From NCBI RefSeq assembly GCF_014212175.1, contig NZ_JACJVR010000119.1, forward strand, positions 1 through 56,690: a stretch of 56,690 nucleotides of DNA, read 5' to 3'. The notes beneath the pieces were generated by a model. The model had not been told where the DNA came from, did no database searches, and saw only the letters and a program-made list of their open reading frames with translations. This document shows, in pieces, positions 30,432 to 39,589 of the stretch; position 1 is the first letter of the stretch, and every line of letters begins with the position of its first letter. Origin of the DNA: Cohnella xylanilytica (GTDB lineage Bacteria > Bacillota > Bacilli > Paenibacillales > Paenibacillaceae). The position numbers were made by a program, and so were the translations under genes.

Positions 30432-31286
30432 ATGAAAGCGGGATTGCGAAGAATGGATTCCTTCTACGGAAGGCACTTCGTCACGACCGAATGGGACGAG
30501 AGGCTGCCGCTCCATCTCGTGACGGTGGGATACGGGGAGCAGAACGCGGTCGGCCGGGAGGACGGCTTCCCCTGCTTCCATTGGCTGCATACGGTTGAAG
30601 GCTGCGGCGAATTCGTCGTGAACGGCAACCGATATAAGCTGCATCCGGACCAGGGGATTCTGCTGAAGCCGAACGTCCCGCATTCGTATTCTCCGGAGAC
30701 CGAACGCTGGCGGACCTGGTTCCTGACGTTCGACGGGGCGCTCGCCAATCCGATTACGGCGTCGCTGGAATTGCAGCATATGCGTCCGATCGGCTGGGAA
30801 GCGGACTGTCCGCTGTCCTCCGTCCATAAGCAGTTCGGGGAGAAATGCCGCTACAGCTTCGACTTCGCGGGAATCAACGGGTCGCTCGAGGTCTATGCGT
30901 TCTTGGCCCAGCTCAAGCAATACGGGCAAGTCGGGGGCCAGCCCTCGCTGTCCAAGGGGCATGAGAGGCTGACCCCGATCTATCTGCTCATCGAGGAGAG
31001 ATACGGCGACCCGGGGCTCGGCCTCGAACAGATGGCGGAGACGATCGGGGTCAGCCCCCAATATTTGAACGCGCTGTTCCGCCAGAGCTGGGGGGTCAGC
31101 CCTTACCAATACCTGCTCAAGTTCCGCATCCAGAAGTCCAAGGAGCGGCTCCTGGAGGATCGCGGCCGGCCCGTCAAGGACATCGCGGCGGACGTCGGAT
31201 TCCTCGACGACAGCCACTTCGTCCAGACGTTCCGCCGGCTGGCGGGCATGACCCCCGTCCAATTCCGGCGGCAGTATTCGGAATAA
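30432..31286 (+). CDS. AraC-family transcriptional regulator
   Basis: A 284-residue regulator with an N-terminal cupin sensor (EGCGEFVVNGNRYKLHPDQGILLKPNVPHSYSPE) and a C-terminal AraC DNA-binding domain with two helix-turn-helix motifs (LEQMAETIGVSPQYLNALFRQSWG and VKDIAADVGFLDDSHFVQTFRRLAGMTP). It probably controls the divergent isomerase/oxidoreductase operon in response to a sugar. An ATG at 30453 is an alternative start; neither has a strong ribosome binding site. Confidence 0.9.
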   Translation: MKAGLRRMDSFYGRHFVTTEWDERLPLHLVTVGYGEQNAVGREDGFPCFHWLHTVEGCGEFVVNGNRYKLHPDQGILLKPNVPHSYSPETERWRTWFLTFDGALANPITASLELQHMRPIGWEADCPLSSVHKQFGEKCRYSFDFAGINGSLEVYAFLAQLKQYGQVGGQPSLSKGHERLTPIYLLIEERYGDPGLGLEQMAETIGVSPQYLNALFRQSWGVSPYQYLLKFRIQKSKERLLEDRGRPVKDIAADVGFLDDSHFVQTFRRLAGMTPVQFRRQYSE

Positions 31287-31427
31287 CGGAGCGGTCGGCG
31301 GATTCGGGAAGCTGTCGGTCGCCTCGTTGATCCCGAATCGTTTACGCCGTTCGAACCGGTATGCTATGATCGATTCGGGCTTGACGGCAACTCGAATCGC
31401 GCAGCCCGGAACAGGGGAGATCCGTCT

Positions 31428-34269
31428 ATGATGCAACTTCCTCTTGCGCCCGCCAAACTCCTGATCCCGCCGGCCCGGCCGAACGGGATGGTTAGGCCGC
31501 GTCTGACGGAGAGGCTGAACGAAGGCTTGCGCCGCAGGCTGACCTTGATCTCGGCGCCCGCCGGTTACGGCAAAACCGCCTTGGCGAGCGAGTGGCTGTC
31601 CGCCTGCGCCCGTCCGTCCGCATGGCTGTCGCTGGACGAGGGCGACAACGATCCGAATCGGTTCCTGTACGGCCTGATCGAGGCGCTTGGAACGATTCGG
31701 GACGATCTCGCGCGCGGCCTGCCGGAATGGCTGCAAGCGCCGGAGCCGCCGCCCGCGGAATCGGCGCTGAACGAGCTTCTCCGGGAGATCGGGAAGATCT
31801 CCGAGCCCTTCCTTCTCGTCCTGGACGACTTCCATGCGATCCGCTCGGAAGCTGTCCTCCATATGACGGCCTACCTGCTTGAGCATTCGCCGCCCAAGAT
31901 GCACCTCGTTCTCCTCACCCGCGAGGAACCGCGGCTCCCCTTGGCCCGGCTTCGGGTTCAGGACCAAATGACGGAGCTGGACGCGACGGACTTGCGGTTC
32001 GATCGGAACGAAGCCGTCGAGTTCCTGAACGGCGTCATGAACGTCGGCTTGTCGATGGAAGCGGCAGCGGAGCTGGAATCCCGCACGGAGGGATGGATCG
32101 CCGCTCTGCAGCTGGCCGCCGTCTCCCTCCGCGGACGCCCCGACGCCGATTCCTTCATCCGGACGTTCGCCGGCCACCACCGGGTCCTGCTCGATTACCT
32201 GACGGAAGAAGTGCTGAACAAACAGCCGGAATCGGTTCGACAATTTATTCTGCATACGTCCATCCTGGACCGGCTGTGCGGATCGCTCTGCGAGGCGGTT
32301 CTGCCGGAAGCGCCGGCCGGGTCCGGACAACGGGTCCTTCGGGACCTGGAGCGCGCCAACCTGTTCGTCATCCCCTTGGACGACGAACGGCGCTGGTATC
32401 GGTATCACCATCTGTTCGCCGAATTGCTTCGGAAGCGATTGCGTCATCCGCCGGCCTCGGACGCCATGCCGGAGCCTGCGGACGAGGCGGAGCTGCACGT
32501 TCGCGCCAGCGCGTGGTACGAGAAGAACGGAATGGAAGCGGAAGCGTTCCGCCATGCCGTCGCCGCGAACGATATCGGGCGGGCTGCGCGGCTTGCCGAA
32601 GGAAGAGTGCTTCCTCTTCACCTTCGGGGCGAGGCCGCTCCCGTTCTCCGTTGGCTGGAGTCGCTGCCCGCATCCGAACGGGACGCGAGGCCCGCGCTGC
32701 AGGTCCTGCACGCCTCCGCGCTCCTGCTGGCCGGCAGGCCCGCCGAAGTCGAACCGGTGCTGCAAGCCGCGGAGGCGGCCGCTCGCGAGGAGGCCAGAGG
32801 CTCGAAGGCGGAAGACAAGCGGGCTGGCTTGGGCAACCTGACGGGCCTTGTCGCAGCCACTCGCGCGACGCTGGCGGCGATCGGAATGGCGGGAAGCGGC
32901 TTCTCCCCCGAGCGGAAGCTTCTTGACGCCGAACGGCAACTGCAGCAATCGGACGCAGACGATATAACCGGAGAGCTTGTCGGACAGATTGCCCCCGCGC
33001 AAGCCGGGGCGGTCCGCGACCGGCGCCAGGCGGCTGCCGTTATCGTCCAGGCTCGCCGCGCGTTGGAGCAGCTTCACCCGGACGCCCTTCCTATCCGCCT
33101 CGCGATGTTCTGGCTGTTGGGAGTCGCTTACCAATCGCGCGGGGAACGGACCGAGGCTGCCGGCGCTTATGAGGAAGCGCTGGCGTTAAGCCGAAGGATG
33201 GGGAATTCGTTGATGACCGTGACGGCGATCGTCGGCCAAGGCCAGCTGTTCGAAGCGGACGGCCGGCTGTTCGAGGCGGAGGAGCGGTACCGGAGCGCTC
33301 TGGGGCTGACCGGCGACCTGCCGCTGCCCGTTCTGAGCGAAGCTCATATCGGGCTGGCCCGAATCGCCTATGAGTGGAACGACCTGGAGCCGGCCGAGGA
33401 GCATGCCCGGAAGTCGCTTGATTTGGCGATATCGATGAACGACTATGACAGAATCGTTACCGGCGAGATCATGATGGCCCGCTTAATGCTGGCTGCCGGC
33501 GAAGCGGGAGGCGCGTCCGAGAGGCTGGACGCCGTTCTTCGGTTCGTCCGCCGGCATGGATTGCCGCACCGGACGCCGGAGGTGGCCGCCGCGCAGGCTC
33601 AAGCCGCGCTTCGCGGCGGCCATCCGGCCGAAGCCTTGCGCCTGGCCCGGATGCACGAGCTTCCGCTCGAGCTCGCGCGTGCGCTCCTGGCGAGCGGCGA
33701 CGCGCCGGCGGCCTTGGCCGCGCTCGAGTCTTGCGGGCTGCGGGCGGAAGTCGGCACCCGGGCGGACGAACGGCTGCGAGCGATCATCCTGCGGGCGATG
33801 GCTGCAGACGCGACGGGGGGAGAAGGCCGAGACCGTTCCGTTGCTGATCGAAGCTCTCGAACGGGCGGAGCCGGGAGGATACTTGCGGATTTTCCTGGAC
33901 GAAGGGCCGCTCCTCGTACCCTTGCTGTCGGAAGCCGCCATTCGCGGGACGCTGCCCGGCTACGTAGCGAAGCTGATGGCTTCCCGCGAATCGGAGCGGA
34001 AGGGGAATTCCCGTCCGTCCGCAGCCGTGTCCGGCTCCGGTTCCCTTCATGCCGCGGCATCCGGCCTGATGGTCGAACCCTTGACGCCGCGCGAGCTCGA
34101 GGTGCTTCGGCTGAGCGCCCAGGGACTCTCGAATCGGGAGATCGGAGAGAGACTCTTCCTCGCCTTGGACACCGTCAAAGGGCACAACCGGAGAATCTAC
34201 GGCAAGCTGCAGGTGAAGCGCCGCACGGAAGCGATCGCCCTCGCCCGCAAGCTCGGCTTCATCGAATAG
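31428..34269 (+). pseudogene. MalT-like LuxR-family ATP-dependent regulator, frameshifted
   Basis: A large STAND regulator of about 945 residues when both frames are joined. Frame 1 (from ATG 31428, after GGGGAG) has Walker A SAPAGYGKTAL, Walker B LLVLDDFHA, the WYRYHHLFAELL motif typical of MalT-like regulators and TPR-like helices. At the G6 run 33815-33820 the reading changes to the +1 frame, which continues ETVPLLIEALERAEPGGYLRIFLDEGP and ends with a complete LuxR helix-turn-helix (LTPRELEVLRLSAQGLSNREIGERL, DTVKGHNRRIYGKL). Without a frameshift the protein loses its DNA-binding domain and gains an Arg-rich nonsense tail to 34391. One base too many, a slippage site or a read error would all explain it. 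Confidence 0.85.
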
Positions 34270-34387
34270 GCGCCCGGCCGCGCGAATGCGCAATGACACC
34301 GTCTCCGACACTTAAGTGTCTATCCGGTTCGATCCGCCGCAGCTATACTGCGAAGTATATAACGGATCAATCAGAAGGAGACGAGAC

Positions 34388-35050
34388 ATGAATTCGATGA
34401 CGGGCAATGCAAGAGCGGCGGGGGCTTTGTTCCTCCTGTCGACGGCTTCCTATTTGATCGGAAGCGGGCTGTTAACCTCCATCCTGAACCGGCCGGAGTT
34501 CCCGGTCCTCGCGGATTCGGACCGTATGCAAGCGATGGCCGGCTTGTTCCTCGAGTTCGTCAATGCCGCGGCCGTGATCGGGATCGCGATCTTCCTGTAC
34601 CCGGTTCTGAAGAAGCATCGCGAGTCGATCGCCATCGGCTACTTGAGCTCGAGAATCGTGGAAGCCGCTCTTCTCCTGGCCAGCATGATCGGCCCGCTCG
34701 CGCTGCTCGGGCTCGGCGAAGAGGGGATAGCCGGAGGGGATTCTTCCTTAAGGACGATAGGGAGCCTGGCGATTGAGGGCAAAGAAATGGCATTCCAGCT
34801 CGCCATGCTGGTCCTCGGTCTGGGCAGCCTGCTCATGTGCTTCTCGTTCTATCGAACGAAGCGAATCCCGAGAAGCTTGTCGCTGTTGGGCATCATCGGC
34901 TATGTTGCGCTGCTGGCCAGCAGCTGCTTGACGATGGCCGGAGCCGACCCCGGAATGCTTCTGTTCATCCCGGGGGGATTGTTCGAGTTGGCGCTGCCGA
35001 TCTGGCTGATCGTCAAGGGAGCCGACGGATCGGGGCGAACGCCCGGCTAA
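34388..35050 (+). CDS. DUF4386-type membrane protein
   Basis: A 220-residue protein with about six hydrophobic segments (GALFLLSTASYLIGSGLLTS, FVNAAAVIGIAIFLYPVLKK, RIVEAALLLASMIGPLALLG and three more). The layout and the YPVLKKHRESIAIGYLSSRIVEA stretch match DUF4386 proteins, common membrane proteins of unknown function in Bacilli. GAAGGAG precedes the ATG at 34388. It starts 118 bases after the broken LuxR-type gene, possibly its target. Its stop overlaps the convergent next gene by 4 bases. Confidence 0.8.
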   Translation: MNSMTGNARAAGALFLLSTASYLIGSGLLTSILNRPEFPVLADSDRMQAMAGLFLEFVNAAAVIGIAIFLYPVLKKHRESIAIGYLSSRIVEAALLLASMIGPLALLGLGEEGIAGGDSSLRTIGSLAIEGKEMAFQLAMLVLGLGSLLMCFSFYRTKRIPRSLSLLGIIGYVALLASSCLTMAGADPGMLLFIPGGLFELALPIWLIVKGADGSGRTPG

Positions 35051-35628
35051 ACAAGCCGCTCGGATTCGTTCCTCCGGTAGTATAGGCCGATCGCGCCGTT
35101 GCCGTAGGTCTTGCTGCTCGCTAACCGCAAGGCGTGCGTATGGTCGAGCCCATCGAACAATCGCTCGCCTTGAGCGGCGATCGCGGGATGCACGAACATC
35201 CAGAGATCGTCATAAAGGCCGTGGCGGAGGAAAAACCGCCAGGTCTGCAAGCCGCTCTCGACGGAGACGGTTCCGACGGCGTTCTTCAAGGCTTGGATCT
35301 GTCGGATCAACGAATCGTCGTCCTCGAACCGGAGCTGCTCCGAATTTCTCCAGACGAGGTCTTGGGGCGATCGGGACAGGACGAGCTTCGGAATGTCGTT
35401 GATCTTCCTCGCGATCTCGCGCTCGATGCCGGACGCGGACGATCGTTCCGCGTTCTGCCAATACCCCGCCAGTTCCGCATAGGTACGGCTTCCGACGACG
35501 ATCCGATCGACCCCGTCGTAATAGCCCAGATACTCCCCCAGAATCTCGTCGCTCATTGTCATCCAACGTTCCTCTCCGGTGACGATGCCGTCCAGCGACG
35601 CGTGCATCGTCAATACCGCTTTTCCCAT
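35047..35628 (-). CDS. Dihydrofolate reductase-like (RibD C-terminal) protein
   Basis: A 193-residue protein of the RibD_C/dihydrofolate reductase superfamily: MHASLDGIVTGE at the start, DRIVVGSRTYAELAGYW, and VSVESGLQTWRFFLRHGLYDDLWMFVHPAIAAQGERLF, the typical glycine-rich nucleotide site and strand order. This branch (YyaP/YwjB-like) has no proven substrate. It lies 26 bases after the VOC gene and is probably co-transcribed with it under the same divergent promoter. Confidence 0.88.
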   Translation of the reverse strand: MGKAVLTMHASLDGIVTGEERWMTMSDEILGEYLGYYDGVDRIVVGSRTYAELAGYWQNAERSSASGIEREIARKINDIPKLVLSRSPQDLVWRNSEQLRFEDDDSLIRQIQALKNAVGTVSVESGLQTWRFFLRHGLYDDLWMFVHPAIAAQGERLFDGLDHTHALRLASSKTYGNGAIGLYYRRNESERLV

Positions 35629-35654
35629 AAGTCAGCGCTCCTTCTCTCTTCGGT

Positions 35655-36140
35655 TCACAGTCCGTTGTACGCTCGAACGAGCGGATCGATCTCGATCTTC
35701 GTCATCCGATCGATCGCTTCCATCGCCCTGCGCGATTTGTCGGGATCGGGGTCGTTCACCATCTCCCAAGCGATCCGCGGGGCGATCTGCCAGTAGACGC
35801 CGAACTTGTCCTTCAACCAGCCGCACGTCTCCCTAGTCCCGCCCTCCGAGAGCTTGTCCCACAATTCGTCGATCTCCTCCTGGTTCTCGCAGCTGACGTA
35901 CAGCGAGAGGCCGTCGCCGAACCGGAAGGAGGGACCGCCGTTCACGGCGATGATCTCCTGGCCGTTCAGATGGAACCGGATCGTCCGGACGGAGCCGGGC
36001 GGCCCCATTCCGCCATCGCCATAACGAGTGACATTCAGGACGGCCGAATGGCGGAAGGCGGACACGTAGAAGCCGACCGCTTCCTCGGCTTGATGATCGA
36101 AGCACAGATGCGGGGTGATCTTGGGCATGTATACGTCCAC
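35655..36140 (-). CDS. VOC-family (PhnB-like) protein
   Basis: A 161-residue glyoxalase/bleomycin-resistance-fold protein of the PhnB/3-demethylubiquinone-methyltransferase-like group: ITPHLCFDHQAEEAVGFYVSAF, RTIRFHLNGQEIIAVNGGP, WLKDKFGVYWQIAPRIAWEM. The GTG at 36140 is preferred because AAAGGAGG lies 6 bases before it; the ATG two codons earlier touches that site. It is divergent to an HxlR regulator. These proteins bind small molecules or metals; function here is unknown. Confidence 0.88.
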   Translation of the reverse strand: MDVYMPKITPHLCFDHQAEEAVGFYVSAFRHSAVLNVTRYGDGGMGPPGSVRTIRFHLNGQEIIAVNGGPSFRFGDGLSLYVSCENQEEIDELWDKLSEGGTRETCGWLKDKFGVYWQIAPRIAWEMVNDPDPDKSRRAMEAIDRMTKIEIDPLVRAYNGL

Positions 36141-36155
36141 GTTCATCCTCCTTTC

Positions 36156-36176
36156 TTACTTTGATAATGAAAGTAA
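36156..36176. promoter_or_regulatory. Inverted repeat TTACTTT-N7-AAAGTAA, second HxlR operator candidate
   Basis: Perfect 7-base arms with a 7-base spacer, located just downstream of the leftward promoter and upstream of the VOC ribosome binding site. It shares TTACTTTGAT with the main palindrome at 36207-36219, so both may bind the same regulator. Confidence 0.55.
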
Positions 36177-36189
36177 TATGTCCATAAGC

Positions 36190-36236
36190 AATATACCAAA
36201 TTTTACTTTGATCATCAAATCGAGATTTGATATGAT
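36190..36236. promoter_or_regulatory. Overlapping divergent promoters on one palindrome
   Basis: Rightward: -35 TTGATC (36208-36213), 17-bp spacer, -10 TATGAT (36231-36236). Leftward: -35 TTGATG (36218-36213 on the minus strand), 17-bp spacer, -10 TATATT (36195-36190). Both -35 elements lie inside the perfect palindrome TTTGATCATCAAA (36207-36219), so one bound HxlR dimer would switch off both genes. A further pair CAAATC/GATTTG (36216-36229) lies in the rightward spacer. Confidence 0.7.
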
Positions 36237-36242
36237 TTTCTC

Positions 36243-36701
36243 ATGAAAAGAGAAGAGAACAAGTCCCGTTGTCCCATTAATTTCACGGTAGAGATCATCG
36301 GCGACACCTGGTCGCTGCTCATCGTGCGCGATATGGCCGCCCTCGGCAAAAAAACGTTCGGAGAATTTCTGGATTCGAAGGAGCGGATCGGGACGAGCGT
36401 GCTCACGGACAGGCTCGCCCACTTGGAGAGGAAGGGAATCATCGCCAAGCGGCCCGATCCTTCCGACAAGAGAAAGTTCGTTTACTCTCTAACGGATAAA
36501 GGCATCGAGCTGATTCCCGTCGTTTACGAGATCGCGATGTGGGGGACGCGGAACAGCCCCGATCCGGATGCGCCGGACGTCTGGTTCGAAGCGTTGAAGC
36601 GCGACAGGGAGGAAGTCGTCCGGCTCTGGATCGAGGCCGTGAAGGCGGGCAGCTCCTTTTTTAACGGGCCCGACAGCGTCATCGCGCGGTTGAATTTATA
36701 G
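36243..36701 (+). CDS. HxlR-family transcriptional regulator
   Basis: A 152-residue winged helix-turn-helix regulator: CPINFTVEIIGDTWSLLIVRDMAALGKKTFGEFL, GTSVLTDRLAHLERKGII, YSLTDKGIELIPVV. Cys10 lies in the position used for redox sensing. No ribosome binding site precedes the ATG, and the promoter -10 ends 7 bases before it, so the mRNA is predicted to start at or next to the A of ATG (leaderless). It is expected to repress itself and the divergent VOC/DHFR-like genes. Confidence 0.9.
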   Translation: MKREENKSRCPINFTVEIIGDTWSLLIVRDMAALGKKTFGEFLDSKERIGTSVLTDRLAHLERKGIIAKRPDPSDKRKFVYSLTDKGIELIPVVYEIAMWGTRNSPDPDAPDVWFEALKRDREEVVRLWIEAVKAGSSFFNGPDSVIARLNL

Positions 36702-36719
36702 ACGCTGCGGCTTGGCAGC

Positions 36720-37079
36720 TCATTCGGACCAGATCGTTTTGGCCGTTCGCGCATCCCCGGATACGAGCCGGATCTCGCGCAGGCCGTCGTACTTATTCGG
36801 GATGGCGGCCTCGATGTCTCCTTGGCTTGGCGTGCTCGGATAAATCCTCGCTTTGATTCGCACCGATAGAATCCCATTCTTGTACTCCGTACGATAGCCG
36901 ACGTAATGCCGGCCCGAGTCCGTAATTTGACCCTTGATCGCGATCACCCCGCTCGTCACGTCGACTTCCCGCACGGCCGCGTATTCCGGATCCAACGTTT
37001 GTCCTCTAACGACAACCGCCGCTCCGACGAAGATCGCGATAACGATGAGCAGCGACCCGGTTAACCAAATTCTTTTCAA
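36720..37079 (-). CDS. Hypothetical membrane-anchored protein
   Basis: A 119-residue protein with an N-terminal hydrophobic anchor (residues about 5-25) and an extracytoplasmic domain of about 90 residues rich in beta propensity (VDVTSGVIAIKGQITDSGRHYVGYRTEYKNGILSVRIKARIYPS). A TTG at 37079 follows GGTGAGG. The gene is convergent with the HxlR gene (18-base gap) and divergent from the ABC exporter. No family was recognised. Confidence 0.7.
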   Translation of the reverse strand: MKRIWLTGSLLIVIAIFVGAAVVVRGQTLDPEYAAVREVDVTSGVIAIKGQITDSGRHYVGYRTEYKNGILSVRIKARIYPSTPSQGDIEAAIPNKYDGLREIRLVSGDARTAKTIWSE

Positions 37080-37295
37080 GATGAACCCTCACCTTCCATG
37101 CTTTTTATTCCGCTTGTTGCGGGCCCAAGCTGGCTCATCACGTCCAACAATCCGCTCCTTCCCTTATCGCTCAAAGTTTATGAAAAGTTCAGAATTGCAC
37201 TAGAGTTCATTCATCAATTCAACGCCGAAATGTCAGAACCCTCCTGTAACGTATTCAAAGAGGTTGACTCGAAAGCATGAATCAGGAGGGATACG

Positions 37296-38033
37296 ATGAG
37301 CGGAAGGCCATTGTTGGAGACGCGGGAACTGACGAAGCGATTCGGCGAGAGAACGGCGGTGGACGGCGTCGGCATCCGGGTGGAGGAGGGCGACATCTAC
37401 GGCTTCCTCGGATCGAACGGATCCGGCAAGACGACGGTCATCCGGCTGGCGACGGGACTGATGCATCCCGATTCGGGCGAGGTTCGGATCGCCGGACACA
37501 ACTTGAAGACGGAGTTTAAGCAGGCGATCGGCCACGTCGGGGCCATCGTCGAGAATCCGGCGTTCTACCCGCATCTCTCGGCGTTCGACAATTTGAAGCT
37601 GATGGCGAACTTGATTCCCGGCGCCGGGAGACGGAGCGTGCAGCAAGCTCTGGAGACCGTCGGCTTGCAGGAGCGGGCCGGAGACAAGGTTCGCAGCTTC
37701 TCGCTTGGCATGAGACAGCGTCTTGGCCTGGCGGGCGCGCTGCTTCATCGTCCGAAGCTGGTCATTCTGGACGAACCGACGAACGGGCTCGATCCGCAAG
37801 GGATGAGGGAGATCAAGGAGCTCATCGTTCGGCTGCGGGACGAGGGGATGACGTTTATGCTGTCCAGCCATTTGTTGCACGAAGTCGAGCAGCTATGCAC
37901 CCGGGTGGGCGTCGTTCATCGGGGGAAGCTGCTGATGGAGGGGAAGGTCGAGGATCTGCTGAGATCCTCCGAAGCTCGGTCGCTCGAGGCGTTGTTCTTC
38001 GAGACCGTCGGAAGCGGGGCGGCCGTCCGATGA
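37296..38033 (+). CDS. ABC transporter ATP-binding protein (BcrA-like)
   Basis: A 245-residue ATPase with Walker A GSNGSGKTT, signature RSFSLGMRQRLGLAGALL, Walker B LVILDEPTNGLDPQG and H-loop LSSHLLHE. The FSLGMRQRLG signature and size fit the BcrA/lantibiotic-immunity branch of exporters. CAGGAGGG precedes the ATG. It overlaps the membrane subunit gene by 4 bases and is followed by a two-component system, suggesting a drug- or peptide-resistance module. Confidence 0.92.
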   Translation: MSGRPLLETRELTKRFGERTAVDGVGIRVEEGDIYGFLGSNGSGKTTVIRLATGLMHPDSGEVRIAGHNLKTEFKQAIGHVGAIVENPAFYPHLSAFDNLKLMANLIPGAGRRSVQQALETVGLQERAGDKVRSFSLGMRQRLGLAGALLHRPKLVILDEPTNGLDPQGMREIKELIVRLRDEGMTFMLSSHLLHEVEQLCTRVGVVHRGKLLMEGKVEDLLRSSEARSLEALFFETVGSGAAVR

Positions 38034-38806
38034 ATCGGAAGCTGGTCGCCAACGAGCTGTTCAAGGCGTTTCGTCTCAAGAAGTTTTACCTGTTCATGAT
38101 CCTCATCGGCATCGTGGAAGTCTCGAACGTTCTTCAGTACAAGGCGAAGGGGCCGGAGCATATCTTCCTGTACCCGAACGGCCAGTCGCTTGCGATCCAG
38201 ATGGTCGGCGGGCTGCCGCAGATCATGGTCGTGTTCCTCGCGATCTTCGTCGCCGACATGATGGCGGACGAGCTCCGGCACGGTACGGTGAAGCTGACCT
38301 TGCTGCGCCAAGTCGGCCGCCGGGAACTGCTCCATGCGAAAATCGTTTCTATGTTCTTTTTCGCGGCCGCCATGCTCCTTTACACCATCGTCTCGTCTTA
38401 CGTCGTCGGAACCGCGGCGTTCGGCTGGGGGGATCGGACGGTGTTCGAGGGGACGAGCTTCCCGCCTGCGGCCGGCGTTTACATGACCCTTCAATCGGCC
38501 CTGCTCTCGTTGCTGCCCTATTTGGGCTTCGGCCTGCTGGTCCTGTATATCGCGATCGTCACGGCTAATATGGGGATTACGATCGGCGTCGCCTTGGGGC
38601 TAATGATTATCGAACCGATCTTCCAGCATTCGGACGCGCTGGTGAACTATTCGATCATCTCGCAGATTTACTTTTTCCATCTTCAATTCTGGAAGGACTT
38701 CTCGCCGGGGAAAATGATCCTGTCCATAGCCGTCATCTGCGCCTATGCCGCCGTCTTCTATCTGGGCAGCGTCTCCGCCTTCCGCCGGAAAGATATCGCC
38801 TCTTGA
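38030..38806 (+). CDS. ABC-2 permease (BcrB-like)
   Basis: A 258-residue membrane protein with six predicted helices and a large loop after the first; ELRHGTVKLTLLRQVGRRELLHAKIVSM is the typical coupling segment of ABC-2 permeases that work with BcrA-like ATPases. The ATG at 38030 overlaps the ATPase stop (ATGA). The longer upstream frame is inside the ATPase gene. Likely exports an antimicrobial or protects against one. Confidence 0.9.
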   Translation: MNRKLVANELFKAFRLKKFYLFMILIGIVEVSNVLQYKAKGPEHIFLYPNGQSLAIQMVGGLPQIMVVFLAIFVADMMADELRHGTVKLTLLRQVGRRELLHAKIVSMFFFAAAMLLYTIVSSYVVGTAAFGWGDRTVFEGTSFPPAAGVYMTLQSALLSLLPYLGFGLLVLYIAIVTANMGITIGVALGLMIIEPIFQHSDALVNYSIISQIYFFHLQFWKDFSPGKMILSIAVICAYAAVFYLGSVSAFRRKDIAS

Positions 38807-38887
38807 CGAATTCGGGGATCCCGCCTCGGTCATGGTCCGATAATGGTATGATAGAGGCGAAGACTCTAGGATCGGAGGCGCGTATCC

Positions 38888-39589
38888 GTGCGAGGCTGTA
38901 AAATTCTGATCGCGGAAGACGAACGGGAGATCGCCGACTTGCTTCGGGATTACTTGGAGGACCATCAATTCGAGGCCCTCGTGAGCGAAGACGGCGAGGA
39001 GGCGCTTCGGATGTTCAGGGAACGGAATCCTCAGCTGGCCATCTTGGACGTCATGCTGCCTAAGCTCGACGGCATGGAAGTGTGCCGGGCGATCCGCTCC
39101 GAATCTTCCATCCCGATCATCATGCTCAGCGCCCGCAAGGGAGAGACGGACAAAATTGTCGGGCTCGGCCTCGGGGCGGACGACTACGTCGTCAAACCGT
39201 TCAGCCCCGCCGAGGTCGTCGCCCGGGTCAAAGCCCAGCTGCGAAGGGCTCATCAGTTGTCGTCCCCGCCCGGAACCCCGGACGTTCTGAAGTTCCGCGA
39301 CCTGGAGCTGCATCCGCTGTCGTACGAAGCGAGACGCGGCAACCGGCCGATCAAGCTGGCGGCCAAAGAATTCGAGGTGCTTCGGTTCATGGCTCTCCAT
39401 CCCCGCCAAGTGTTGACGCGCGAGCAGATCTTCGAGCAGGTGTGGGGATACGACGAGTACGGCGACCTGAACACGGTAACCGTTCATATCAAGAGACTTC
39501 GGGAGAAGCTCGAAGACGATCCTTCCGACCCCGTCTATATTCGGACGGTGTGGGGAGTCGGCTACAAATTCGAAGGAGGACTCCCATGA
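38888..39589 (+). CDS. OmpR-family response regulator
   Basis: A 233-residue regulator: receiver with acidic residues AEDE, phospho-acceptor in LAILDVMLPKLDG, and KPFSPAE; C-terminal winged helix with KLAAKEFEVLRFMALHPRQVLTREQIFEQVWGYDEYGD and VHIKRLREKLEDDP. GTG start at 38888 after GGAGG. Overlaps the kinase gene (ATGA). It probably controls the upstream BcrAB-like exporter. Confidence 0.94.
   Translation: MRGCKILIAEDEREIADLLRDYLEDHQFEALVSEDGEEALRMFRERNPQLAILDVMLPKLDGMEVCRAIRSESSIPIIMLSARKGETDKIVGLGLGADDYVVKPFSPAEVVARVKAQLRRAHQLSSPPGTPDVLKFRDLELHPLSYEARRGNRPIKLAAKEFEVLRFMALHPRQVLTREQIFEQVWGYDEYGDLNTVTVHIKRLREKLEDDPSDPVYIRTVWGVGYKFEGGLP

Noticed and set aside
30321..33134. Very long minus-strand frame continuing upstream of the Gfo/Idh/MocA gene
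   Set aside because: It is antisense to the AraC and MalT-like genes; the GTG at 30320 with GGGAGAG is the proper start.
34270..34391. Extension of the MalT-like gene to 34391 in its first frame
   Set aside because: From the G6 run on this frame is Arg/Gly/Ala-rich nonsense, whereas the +1 frame encodes the LuxR domain and stops at 34269.
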